From contig NZ_BJTC01000005.1 in the NCBI RefSeq assembly GCF_006829085.1, forward strand, positions 186,001 through 250,000: DNA of 64,000 bases, in the 5' to 3' direction. Made by a program: the position numbers and the translations under genes. Source of the DNA: Chryseobacterium sp. ON_d1 (GTDB taxonomy: Bacteria; Bacteroidota; Bacteroidia; Flavobacteriales; Weeksellaceae). Positions 38,134 to 46,652 of this stretch are shown here, piece after piece. The notes below the pieces were generated by a model. The model was given only the letters and a program-made list of their open reading frames with translations, did not search any database and had not been told where the DNA came from. Numbering within the stretch: the first letter of the stretch is position 1; every line of letters begins with the position of its first letter.

Positions 38134-41100
38134 TCAGAAACTGGCTTTTACCTGCATACTTCCGATATGAATGGTACGGTCACCGGAATTTCTTCCTTCG
38201 TAGTTAAGATTGAGCTGGATAAATGAATTAATAGCCTGTTGAATAAATACACTCCATACCTGGTTTTTTCCAGGCTTCAGGCCATCCAGCATCTGGTTTC
38301 CGACAATGCTGAAATTATTTCCTGTAAAATTGTTGCTGATGAACGAGAAGTTTCCACGGATAGAAGTCTTTCTGCGTTCCCATTGGATGGTACCGGTAAC
38401 ATCAAAAGCTTTAAGAAGCTCTTCACCGTCCAATCTTTGCTTCTGGCGGAATGCCGAAGATAGTTCAGCCTGAATGGCATCTGTAAATTTATATGTTGCT
38501 TTAGGCTTGGTTTCAAAATTATTGAGACGATAGTCTCTTGTTGCAAATAACTGTGAAGAATTTTTGATATCATGAACAGAGTTTTCCCAGTCGACTCTGA
38601 ATTCTTTATTGAACCAATATCCTATATTCAGGAAGTGAGAAGTCTGCTCCCGCTCTTCATTGCTGAAATTGGCATTGATGAGGTTGTCATTGGTAATGAA
38701 TCTGTAGTTCCCGTTCCATCCTGATTTATCTGTTGGATTAAACTGTACGGAAGCAAGGATATTCTGATTTTTAAGAATTTGATCACTGTTTTTTTCAAAA
38801 GGATTCAACACAAGAACCTTATCCTTTTTATAGAATGAGTTCTGAGAATTTAATGAAATATTGAAATTCCAACGCTTTAAAAATCCGTTTTCAGAGTTGA
38901 AAATAATTGCAGGGTTTACAAATAAGGCAAGCTGTAATTTATTCTTGTTAGATGGCAGATACCTTACAGAATTGGTATATACACGGATATATTGGGCAAG
39001 ATCTGAATATTCGGCAATCTCAAATTCGTCCAGCTGCTGAACACCATCTCCGTTATAATCCGTCCATTTGTATACCCCCTGTCCATCTGTTACTTTAATG
39101 TACTGAAATTCCCTTTGTGCTTCCTGTCCGTTTCCAAGCTCATAGAAAGCCTGAAGACGCATCCCGTTTCTGAAAAGCTGCTGATTGTATAGGATATTCC
39201 CAACCACGAAGTCATTATTTCGGGTTACTTCACCTTCTGCTCCGGAATAAAAGAATTTTCTATAATGAATTAATGCATTTAAAGTAGTTCTTTCTGTTTT
39301 GATGATCTGACTTTCGGCCATGAATCCCAGAATATGGTTCATATTCTGAAGTCTGTTGTCACGCACCGAGTCATTATCTCTCATATATACTTTTGCCAAT
39401 AGCTTTGTTCTCGTACTGTCACCAATTTTCTTTTGGAGAAAGATCTCTTTCCAGCTGAAACTTGTAACATCCATCAGCTGAGTATCGTTGTATTTCTTCT
39501 CGTTGTGTTCCATGCTTCCCCCAATTGCCCAGCTTCCTTTTTTACCTGTAAATTCAGTTGAAACTCCACCACGGATAAACTTCGTATCCTGAAGAGTAGC
39601 GTTGGTACTCAGGTAAGATAAATTACCTTTGGTAAAAAATTTTCCAGTGATCCATCCGAAGTCCAGGTCATTTTTGATCCCTTTGTAAGAATCCTGTTCA
39701 TTCAGATAATTGATGCGGTAATTTAAAGTGGACTTATTATTCCATTTATTCAGAAAGCTGAAGATAAACCTGTTTTGAGTTTTCTTATTAAATTCCTGTG
39801 CAAGGTTGAAATCTCTGGAGAATTCCACATCATTGATACGGTCCAGAATATGAAATTGTCTGTCTATATATTGGTATTCAAAACTTGGAGTTCCTTTCCA
39901 TGTATTTTTTGTAAAACTTTTATTTCCAAAAATACGCCATGCATAGCCTATGTTCTGATCAGAATCCTTTGATGAAAATAAATTGACATCATAATTACTC
40001 AGGGAAATATCAGCTCCTATTTTTCCTTCATTCAGCAAATACTCAGAGTTTAGAGAGTATACCTGAGATTTCTGAGGGGAAGGCAGTTTTCTTACCGCTC
40101 TGTAATCTCCTGCATTAGGACCTACATATTGGAAAACACGTCCGTTATTGGTAGTTTGTGCAATTTTGTAATCCCCCAGATTGGCTCCGAAATAAGTAAA
40201 GGAAACCTGGTAGAGTGTTAAGCTTGAATCCGTGGAATATTCATAGAAATTTCCGGCAGAATTTAATTTGTATAAAATTTTGTTGACATCATATTCGGTT
40301 ACTACACCTGAAGGGGCATACATAAGATCGGGATTGTTTCCCGCCTCTGCAAGAATCTGCTCATCTTCCTTGGAAAGATTTAAAGAAAGAGGAGCATTCT
40401 TATTATCATTTTCCATGAACCAGTTAAATCCTATCTTAAACTTTTCTCTCTGATGCTCCAGCTTTCCGGTAAAGAGGTATCGTGAATAATTCCTGTTGGC
40501 GTAGTTATAAGAAATCGTGATGAAGTTCTGCTGGAAAATAGGACGGAAGCTGGTGAAGGTAACCTCACCGGTATTGTAATTGATAACATAGTCCTGGTTT
40601 TCTCCACGTTTCATTAAGATCCCATCAATAAAAACCTGTTCAGAACCGGAAATAAGTGTGATAAACTGCTCGCCGTTCTTCCCTGTCAGACGATAAGGTC
40701 CCTGGTTACCTTCAACCCCCTGAAAACGTATTCTGTGAAATTCACTTCGGGCAACACCGGCAGAAATATCTACAAATGTTTTGTTTTCCTTTCCGAATTC
40801 CGTCTGAAACTGAAGCCCCATACTCCGTCTCTGGTATTTGGCGAAATAATTTTTGGCTTCTATAAGATCAAGGTGTCCGGCCCGGAGGATAGACTTTTCC
40901 TTAATATTGAGCTGCATGTAGATTTTGTCGAACTCCTCTAAAGTTTGAGTATAACCATCAGCCTGAATCGGAAGATTATGATCTGAAATACTGGCTAAAA
41001 TGGTAACATCCTTTGATAGCCGTCCTGAAATCTGAAGATCCATGGAACTTTGCACAGACTGCCCCTGGTTATTACCAAATGTAATCCCACGGATGATAGA

Positions 41101-41361
41101 ACCTTTTGAATTAAGCTCTCCTAAAAATCTTTTTTTATCATTTTTTGCCAGTACAGCTTCATCGATAACGACTTTGTTGTGGGTTTTTATGAAATCCAGG
41201 GTGTCTTTTGCGAAAATATCCTGTTCAAGCCTTGCGGCAAGAATACTGTCTCTTTTAATACTGTCTTCAGGAATGTTGGGATTTTTCCATGAAAATACCT
41301 GAGCATTTCCTGAAAATATGCCAAAGAAGAATAATACGAATAGAATGATAAAATTCCGCAA
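38134..41361 (-). CDS. Large outer-membrane protein with EF-hand loop, unknown role
   Basis: A 1075-residue protein with a signal peptide (MRNFIILFVLFFFGIFSGNAQ). The body is made of alternating beta strands with aromatic girdles, as in very large beta-barrels. At residues ~242-275 sits VFIDGILMKRGENQDYVINY followed by NTGEVTFTSF, a motif I associate with SprA-like and other large surface proteins of Bacteroidota. Past the middle (~760-775) is a canonical EF-hand loop, DYNGDGVQQLDE, with acidic ligands at positions 1, 3, 5 and 12. It ends in a typical barrel strand. It is probably an outer-membrane scaffold or transporter. No enzyme motifs. It stands alone. Confidence 0.75.
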   Translation of the reverse strand: MRNFIILFVLFFFGIFSGNAQVFSWKNPNIPEDSIKRDSILAARLEQDIFAKDTLDFIKTHNKVVIDEAVLAKNDKKRFLGELNSKGSIIRGITFGNNQGQSVQSSMDLQISGRLSKDVTILASISDHNLPIQADGYTQTLEEFDKIYMQLNIKEKSILRAGHLDLIEAKNYFAKYQRRSMGLQFQTEFGKENKTFVDISAGVARSEFHRIRFQGVEGNQGPYRLTGKNGEQFITLISGSEQVFIDGILMKRGENQDYVINYNTGEVTFTSFRPIFQQNFITISYNYANRNYSRYLFTGKLEHQREKFKIGFNWFMENDNKNAPLSLNLSKEDEQILAEAGNNPDLMYAPSGVVTEYDVNKILYKLNSAGNFYEYSTDSSLTLYQVSFTYFGANLGDYKIAQTTNNGRVFQYVGPNAGDYRAVRKLPSPQKSQVYSLNSEYLLNEGKIGADISLSNYDVNLFSSKDSDQNIGYAWRIFGNKSFTKNTWKGTPSFEYQYIDRQFHILDRINDVEFSRDFNLAQEFNKKTQNRFIFSFLNKWNNKSTLNYRINYLNEQDSYKGIKNDLDFGWITGKFFTKGNLSYLSTNATLQDTKFIRGGVSTEFTGKKGSWAIGGSMEHNEKKYNDTQLMDVTSFSWKEIFLQKKIGDSTRTKLLAKVYMRDNDSVRDNRLQNMNHILGFMAESQIIKTERTTLNALIHYRKFFYSGAEGEVTRNNDFVVGNILYNQQLFRNGMRLQAFYELGNGQEAQREFQYIKVTDGQGVYKWTDYNGDGVQQLDEFEIAEYSDLAQYIRVYTNSVRYLPSNKNKLQLALFVNPAIIFNSENGFLKRWNFNISLNSQNSFYKKDKVLVLNPFEKNSDQILKNQNILASVQFNPTDKSGWNGNYRFITNDNLINANFSNEEREQTSHFLNIGYWFNKEFRVDWENSVHDIKNSSQLFATRDYRLNNFETKPKATYKFTDAIQAELSSAFRQKQRLDGEELLKAFDVTGTIQWERRKTSIRGNFSFISNNFTGNNFSIVGNQMLDGLKPGKNQVWSVFIQQAINSFIQLNLNYEGRNSGDRTIHIGSMQVKASF

Positions 41362-41804
41362 GTCCTGAAAAATAATTCGTAAAAATAATTAAAAAATGTT
41401 AATACTAAGAGGTTTAACATTATTAACGGGAATTTCTGTGGTTTCAGATGGATGTAATGCTTTATTTATTGGAAATAATTCTAATGAATTTATCCTCTCT
41501 TTAGTTTATATAAACGGGTACAGATGTTCAGGGCTTCAACTATAAAGTATGTTAGAAACTCAAGAATGTGAAAATAAATTGTCATGGCAGATATGGCTTT
41601 TAAGAAGCGCAAATGTTTCTTTAAAAGTTTCTGATTGTAAAGAAGGGGGCTTGTAATATACCCAAAATTATAATTGTAAAACTGTTTCAGAGAAAATTAC
41701 CGAAAAACAGAATGGCTAATTAACTAATTGTTAAATATATATCACTACTCAGTTTGAATAGCGTTTTTTTTGTAGTTTTACGGAGTATTAAAAAAAATTA
41801 TTTT
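41362..41804. other. Intergenic region, 443 bp
   Basis: No ORF I can support. Contains an inverted repeat AATGTTAA...TTTAACATT (around 41396-41422) in front of the minus-strand barrel gene, and a TAGTTTTA box (41773-41780) with a TTG 16 bases before it, the likely promoter of the lamin-tail gene. Confidence 0.4.
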
Positions 41805-42641
41805 ATGAAAAAGATCTTTACTATTTTAGGATTGGTGTCAGCAACGGCATTAATGAATGCCCAGATTGTGATTAATGAGATTTATGGAGCTGGTGGTGGA
41901 AGTAATTCTGCTATTCTATATAAGTACGACTTTGTAGAATTAAAGAATATTGGATCAACAACTGTTACTTTAACAGGAGCCTATTTACAATATGCATCAT
42001 CTGGAGGGACTTTCAATGGAGGTAATAGTAATCATGCATTGCCAAGCATTACTTTGGCTCCAGGACAAACCTATCTTCTTCAGGAAGGAAGTGCCGGTAC
42101 AGCAGGAGGCGATTTGCCTACTCCTGATGCTATTGGAACGATCAATTTGTCAGGATCTGCCGGTAAACTTGCTTTAACTTCTGATAATACTGCACCTACT
42201 TCTGCTACGAGTGCTAATGTCATTGACTTTTTAGGATACGGTACAGGTGCTAGTTATTTTGAAGGAACCGGACCTGCGCCTGCACCATCAAATACAACTT
42301 CAATTGCAAGACTTGCAGGAGATACTAATAATAACTCTGTAGATTTCACAGCAGGAACACCTACTCCTCAGAATTCAAGTAATGCAACTTTATCTGTCAT
42401 TGACGCTAAAAACGCAAAAGCAACCAATTTTGTAAAGAATTCTTTCGTTAAAAATAATGAGATCGTTTTCGGATCTGATGTAAAAGACGTAAAAGTTTTC
42501 AATATGTTTGGACAGCTTGTAAAAGAAACTTCTGTAAAACAGAACGGAACTGTAAGCGTTGCTGAACTGGCAAAAGGGAACTATATCGTGACAGGTACGG
42601 TGAATAACCAGCCGGTTTCTCAAAAGGTTCTTAAAGACTAA
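41805..42641 (+). CDS. T9SS-secreted lamin tail domain protein (copy 1)
   Basis: A 278-residue secreted protein. Signal peptide (MKKIFTILGLVSATALMNAQ), a lamin-tail (LTD) immunoglobulin-like domain at ~20-150 (IVINEIYGAGGGSNSA, FVELKNIGSTTVTLTGAYLQY, DFLGYGTGASYFEG) and a type A T9SS sorting domain at the C-terminus (VKDVKVFNMFGQLVKE ... GNYIVTGTVNNQPVSQKVLKD). LTD domains are found in secreted nucleases and adhesins; here there is no enzyme domain. The start is the ATG of the signal peptide, not the upstream TTG frame. It is a tandem paralogue of the next gene. Confidence 0.88.
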   Translation: MKKIFTILGLVSATALMNAQIVINEIYGAGGGSNSAILYKYDFVELKNIGSTTVTLTGAYLQYASSGGTFNGGNSNHALPSITLAPGQTYLLQEGSAGTAGGDLPTPDAIGTINLSGSAGKLALTSDNTAPTSATSANVIDFLGYGTGASYFEGTGPAPAPSNTTSIARLAGDTNNNSVDFTAGTPTPQNSSNATLSVIDAKNAKATNFVKNSFVKNNEIVFGSDVKDVKVFNMFGQLVKETSVKQNGTVSVAELAKGNYIVTGTVNNQPVSQKVLKD

Positions 42642-42660
42642 TCTTTTTGGATGAAAATAT

Positions 42661-42693
42661 AAACAGCCTCTTCATTGAAGGGGCTGTTTTTTT
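42661..42693 (+). terminator. Terminator between LTD paralogues
   Basis: AAACAGCCTCTTC-ATT-GAAGGGGCTGTTT (one T.G pair) followed by a T run, 20 bases after the stop of copy 1. Confidence 0.9.
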
Positions 42694-42796
42694 ATGGGTT
42701 ATTTCCTCATTCTTAGATTTTTATATTGCTTTATTTCTTAATTTACTGGTATTATTTTTGATATTTTTATTTCAGTCCATTCCTAAAATAATTACG

Positions 42797-43606
42797 ATGA
42801 AAAAAATCTTTACTCTTGTTGGTCTTACCGTATTATTATCCTTTTCTAAGGCCCAGATCGTGATCAATGAGATCTATGGCGGTAATGCTAACTCCGGGGC
42901 TGTATTGAAGAATAATTATATTGTCCTTAAAAATACCGGATCCACTTTGGTTTCTTTAACAGGGGCAAGCATACAGTATGCTCCGGCTATTGGTCCTTTT
43001 ACGGAATATCATACATTGCCGGATCTGACACTGGGACCTGAAGAAACCTATCTTATTCAGGAATCGGTGATTGAAGGAGGAGTTGAAAGTCTGCCTGCAC
43101 CAGACTTTATTGCAACTACTGTAACGAATTTTGACGGAACTCCCAACAAATCTTCAGGGTTAAAAATCTCAAATGTATCCGGGAAAATCGCTTTAGCAGG
43201 AAATATTGTACAGGTTACAGGACCCTCAGCATCCAATGTGCTGGATTTTGTAGGATATGGATCAAATGCAGATCAGTTTAAAGGCGACGGACCAGCTCCT
43301 TCTCCGACTGCAACCACTGCTATCAAAAGAACCTTGGTAGGCAGTAATGATAATATGACAGATTTTTCTCTTGAAGGAAGTGTAAAATCCAATTTTGTGC
43401 AAAATCCTTTTATTAAGGATAGTAAAGTTATCTTTGGTACTGAAGTGAAAGATGTGAAAGTATATGATACATTCAGGCAGGTAGTGAAAAAATCACCCAC
43501 AAAATTAGCTTCAAGTCTTGATATTGCAGAGCTTCCAAAAGGAACATATATTGTCACAGGAACCATTAACAATATTCCCATCTCACAGAAAATTATAAAA
43601 GATTAG
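42797..43606 (+). CDS. T9SS-secreted lamin tail domain protein (copy 2)
   Basis: A 269-residue paralogue of the upstream gene with the same layout: signal peptide (MKKIFTLVGLTVLLSFSKAQ), LTD domain (IVINEIYGGNANSGAVLKNN ... VLDFVGYGSNADQFKGDGPAP) and a T9SS C-terminal domain (VKDVKVYDTFRQVVKK ... GTYIVTGTINNIPISQKIIKD). It differs by a longer LTD loop (VIEGGVESLPAPDFIATTV) and loss of the Gly in MFGQ (DTFRQ). The start is the signal peptide ATG at 42797. A separate terminator ends it. Expression is likely independent of copy 1. Confidence 0.87.
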   Translation: MKKIFTLVGLTVLLSFSKAQIVINEIYGGNANSGAVLKNNYIVLKNTGSTLVSLTGASIQYAPAIGPFTEYHTLPDLTLGPEETYLIQESVIEGGVESLPAPDFIATTVTNFDGTPNKSSGLKISNVSGKIALAGNIVQVTGPSASNVLDFVGYGSNADQFKGDGPAPSPTATTAIKRTLVGSNDNMTDFSLEGSVKSNFVQNPFIKDSKVIFGTEVKDVKVYDTFRQVVKKSPTKLASSLDIAELPKGTYIVTGTINNIPISQKIIKD

Positions 43607-43614
43607 TTTTAATA

Positions 43615-43650
43615 AAAAGAACAGCAAATATTTATAAGCTGTTCTTTTAT
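43615..43650 (+). terminator. Terminator of LTD copy 2
   Basis: AAAAGAACAGC / GCTGTTCTTTT, 11-bp stem with a 12-nt loop, then T-rich DNA. Confidence 0.85.
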
Positions 43651-43776
43651 TTTAGACGAAGTGTGGTCTTTTGGAAATTTAATCCACAAAGTTTTCCACA
43701 ATATTTTTTATTATTGAGGTTGTTAAACTTACATTCATTATTTTTTGTAAAGTTTAAATACCTTTATTAATAAAAT

Positions 43777-46599
43777 TTAATACCAGCCTCTTCTTGCTGC
43801 ATTAATAATGGAGCCGAGATTAAGAATCAATGTATATCTGATACGCTTTCCATAATCCTTGAATGAAGGCTCAAATCCTAAAGAAGACTGTATCGGGAAA
43901 TAGATTTCCAGAAAATCAGGAATGATTCTTACCTTAACCCCGGTATCCCATATGAATTTGGCAGGAAGATTTTTATTTTTGTAAACCCCGGCATCAGCAT
44001 ACACATGGAATATTTTCCATACACTTGAATCTACGTTGGCAGAAGTGATCCATTGGTTAACACTTCCTGGCAGAAAAGATTTGAATCCGCCGTCTGCCAG
44101 TATAAACTGTTGTGAAAGAATTCCGCTGCTGGCGCTTTCCCCCAAAAGGGTATAAGAAAATGAATAGTTGGAAACCCTGGAAATTCCATAGTTGAAAAGG
44201 TTGGTCCGGGTATTGTTTCTTAAGAAATATCCTGCAAATAAACGTACGCTGAGCTTTTGTTTGGGAGCAAATTCCCATCTGTAGAATCCTTCAGCAGTTA
44301 TTTTATTGAAATCTTCCATTCCCTGGGTGCTCAGACTGAAGCTTTTTTCATGGATCATCTGGCTGTCGCTATAGCCATATCCGATGCTCCAGAGATTATA
44401 TTTGCTGTAGTCATTAGTCGCGATCATCTGAGGACTCAGATCTCTCTCAAAATAATTATAGGAAATCCCGATTCCTCTGCTTACTGTACTTCTCGGATTC
44501 TTCCTGAAATTAATAGTGGAAGATAGGGAGGTTTTTCTGTATGCAAGATCATAATCATAGTGAAAATAAGAGCCGGAAGCGCCAAAAGTTAAACTTCTGA
44601 TAATACTTTCAGCCGGAAGAAAAGAGTAGGAGACTGCAGCAGATCCTGTCAGCTTCCCTGTTCCGGTACTGTAGGTAGGAGTCACTGAATACAGGAATTT
44701 CTGGTCAAAGAAAGACTGATTTTTTAGATTCACTCCCAAAAGGAATTTATCGTAGGTATTGTTGAAACGTACTCTTGGGCTGATGTAAATTTCATTGTAT
44801 TCAGGGTTGGGAATATCTTTTATTAATTTAAGTTTAATTTTTTTTGCATTTGAAAACAGTCCCTTTGCATACAGAAAATTGTCCCGGTAATTGGATTCAG
44901 GGAAAATATATCCGTTATTTAAAGTGACTTTATAAATATTTTCTGATGCAGGAAGAGATAAGCTGGTAACATGTTCATTTTCCTGAGTGTCTACCCAGTA
45001 ATCTTTCTTTTCCCCCTCTCTGGTTTCTGTTTGCAGTTTTACAGGAATGGAAATATCCGTATTTTTTACAATTCTTATTTGCAGAGAATCGTTTTCTTTT
45101 CTGATGTTTTTCAATTTAAAATCAACTCTGTTTTTTTGTTTGAAAAAACCAGAAAGATAAGCTGCTGATTTATTTTTTTCAGAAAGGGCTGTCAGAAACT
45201 CTTCAGGATTGATTTGTTTTCCGGAGTTCTGAGAAATATAATTTTTTACAATTTCATTGAAGCGGTCATATCCCATTTTATCAGCTGAATAGTTGAAAAG
45301 ACTTCCGGTTTCAAAGCTGCTGATGGCCATATCATTGAAGTTACTCAAAACAGGGAAGTGCTCATCTATTTTCTGATCAAGATTCTGCAGCATGATATAC
45401 TGATAGGACAGTCCATAACGATCAAGAAGTTTTACTTTGGAAGCATGGAATAATTTTAAAGGTTTGACTCCGAATATTCTGGTTTCAGGAAGAGTCCCCA
45501 AAAGTTTTGTGTCAGCGTAGAACTTTTTGAGATACTGAATTTCCAGATAAGATTTTAAACCGTTTTTAAACCAATGATCTTTTTCTTTATCTGCAATTAC
45601 GCTTTCGTCAAGAACTTTCTTGGCAATAATTCCAAAATAATCCAGGTCGGTATTTTCTGTATCAGTAAATAAACGGAATCTGAATTTCCAGAAAGTAATA
45701 TCATTATTTCCAAAAAAATCTTCTTTGGCTCTGAATTTATCTGAAATAAAAATACTTTTTGGAAGTAATCCGATGCGTTCTTTAAGAAATTTTAATTGTA
45801 AAGGAAGGTAAAATTCCAGGTTTTGTTTTTCCTCCGGTTTAAGATTATATCCAAACTTGATGTCGATTTCCTCTCCGTCAACATTGGTTTTTATAGAAGG
45901 AAAGCTGGTTGTTGAAACCAAAAATTCAGGATCCGAATCAAGATATCCTTTAAATGAATTCATTTGGATTTGCGGAAGATTACCTTCGACAAAACTATTA
46001 ACAGGAATATCAAAGTTTACAGTCCAGAAAGTATTGAAACTTACAGGTTCTTCAATATCGTGGTAGTTTCTTCTGGAAATATTGTCCGGATCAAAGTGAT
46101 CCGGAACAATAAAGAAATATTTTAATATGGTATTCTGAGCGGAGGTTCCGTATCCCGTAAAAGCTCTATCAGGAAGCTGCATCCGATATTGTAACCGCAG
46201 CTTAACACTTTCTCCGGGCTTCAATACATTCTTAAGAGGAATGAAAAGATTCTCATCTGAGAGTGTATTGATAGAAACAGCCTCATTTTCAGAATTTTTA
46301 ATATTCAGTTCGAGGAGTTTTCCCAGCTGATCACTTTTTGCAAAATGTAAATCAGTATTTCTGTCTTCCAGTTTTCTGTAGACTAAAGAGGTCCCCCGTT
46401 TATTATAGGCAGAAACCCAGTTCAGGAGTTTTATGGTTTGCAGGTCTTTTCCGGAATGATTGTGATAAACAATTTCCTGGCTGACATCAAGGTTCTTTTT
46501 GTCAGGAGACAGTTTAGCTTCAATGTATATACTGTCTGTCTGTGCAGAAACCTGTACAGCTCCCCATAACAAAATAAGACAAATGCTGATCTTTTTCAA
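43777..46599 (-). CDS. Degenerate M1-peptidase-like protein fused to an outer-membrane barrel
   Basis: A 940-residue secreted protein. After the signal peptide (MKKISICLILLWGAVQVSAQ) residues ~20-480 follow the M1 aminopeptidase layout: beta-saddle with LRLQYRMQLPDRAFTGYG, then a region KEKDHWFKNGLKSYLEIQYL that aligns with the WLNEGFAxYxE segment, and the usual C-terminal helix pattern. No HExxH zinc motif exists anywhere in the protein, and the third-ligand Glu segment reads KNGL instead of NEGL, so it is probably not a protease. Residues ~590-940 are a beta-barrel with a C-terminal aromatic strand. It may be a binding or scaffold protein. A TATATTTG box is at 46617-46624. Confidence 0.8.
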   Translation of the reverse strand: MKKISICLILLWGAVQVSAQTDSIYIEAKLSPDKKNLDVSQEIVYHNHSGKDLQTIKLLNWVSAYNKRGTSLVYRKLEDRNTDLHFAKSDQLGKLLELNIKNSENEAVSINTLSDENLFIPLKNVLKPGESVKLRLQYRMQLPDRAFTGYGTSAQNTILKYFFIVPDHFDPDNISRRNYHDIEEPVSFNTFWTVNFDIPVNSFVEGNLPQIQMNSFKGYLDSDPEFLVSTTSFPSIKTNVDGEEIDIKFGYNLKPEEKQNLEFYLPLQLKFLKERIGLLPKSIFISDKFRAKEDFFGNNDITFWKFRFRLFTDTENTDLDYFGIIAKKVLDESVIADKEKDHWFKNGLKSYLEIQYLKKFYADTKLLGTLPETRIFGVKPLKLFHASKVKLLDRYGLSYQYIMLQNLDQKIDEHFPVLSNFNDMAISSFETGSLFNYSADKMGYDRFNEIVKNYISQNSGKQINPEEFLTALSEKNKSAAYLSGFFKQKNRVDFKLKNIRKENDSLQIRIVKNTDISIPVKLQTETREGEKKDYWVDTQENEHVTSLSLPASENIYKVTLNNGYIFPESNYRDNFLYAKGLFSNAKKIKLKLIKDIPNPEYNEIYISPRVRFNNTYDKFLLGVNLKNQSFFDQKFLYSVTPTYSTGTGKLTGSAAVSYSFLPAESIIRSLTFGASGSYFHYDYDLAYRKTSLSSTINFRKNPRSTVSRGIGISYNYFERDLSPQMIATNDYSKYNLWSIGYGYSDSQMIHEKSFSLSTQGMEDFNKITAEGFYRWEFAPKQKLSVRLFAGYFLRNNTRTNLFNYGISRVSNYSFSYTLLGESASSGILSQQFILADGGFKSFLPGSVNQWITSANVDSSVWKIFHVYADAGVYKNKNLPAKFIWDTGVKVRIIPDFLEIYFPIQSSLGFEPSFKDYGKRIRYTLILNLGSIINAARRGWY

Positions 46600-46616
46600 A
46601 TATTCGTGATAAAGTC

Positions 46617-46624
46617 CAAATATA
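46617..46624 (-). promoter_or_regulatory. Candidate -7 box
   Basis: TATATTTG on the minus strand, 18 bases before the start of the M1-like/barrel gene. Confidence 0.45.
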
Positions 46625-46652
46625 ACTTATTTTGTATATACTTTATAGCATT

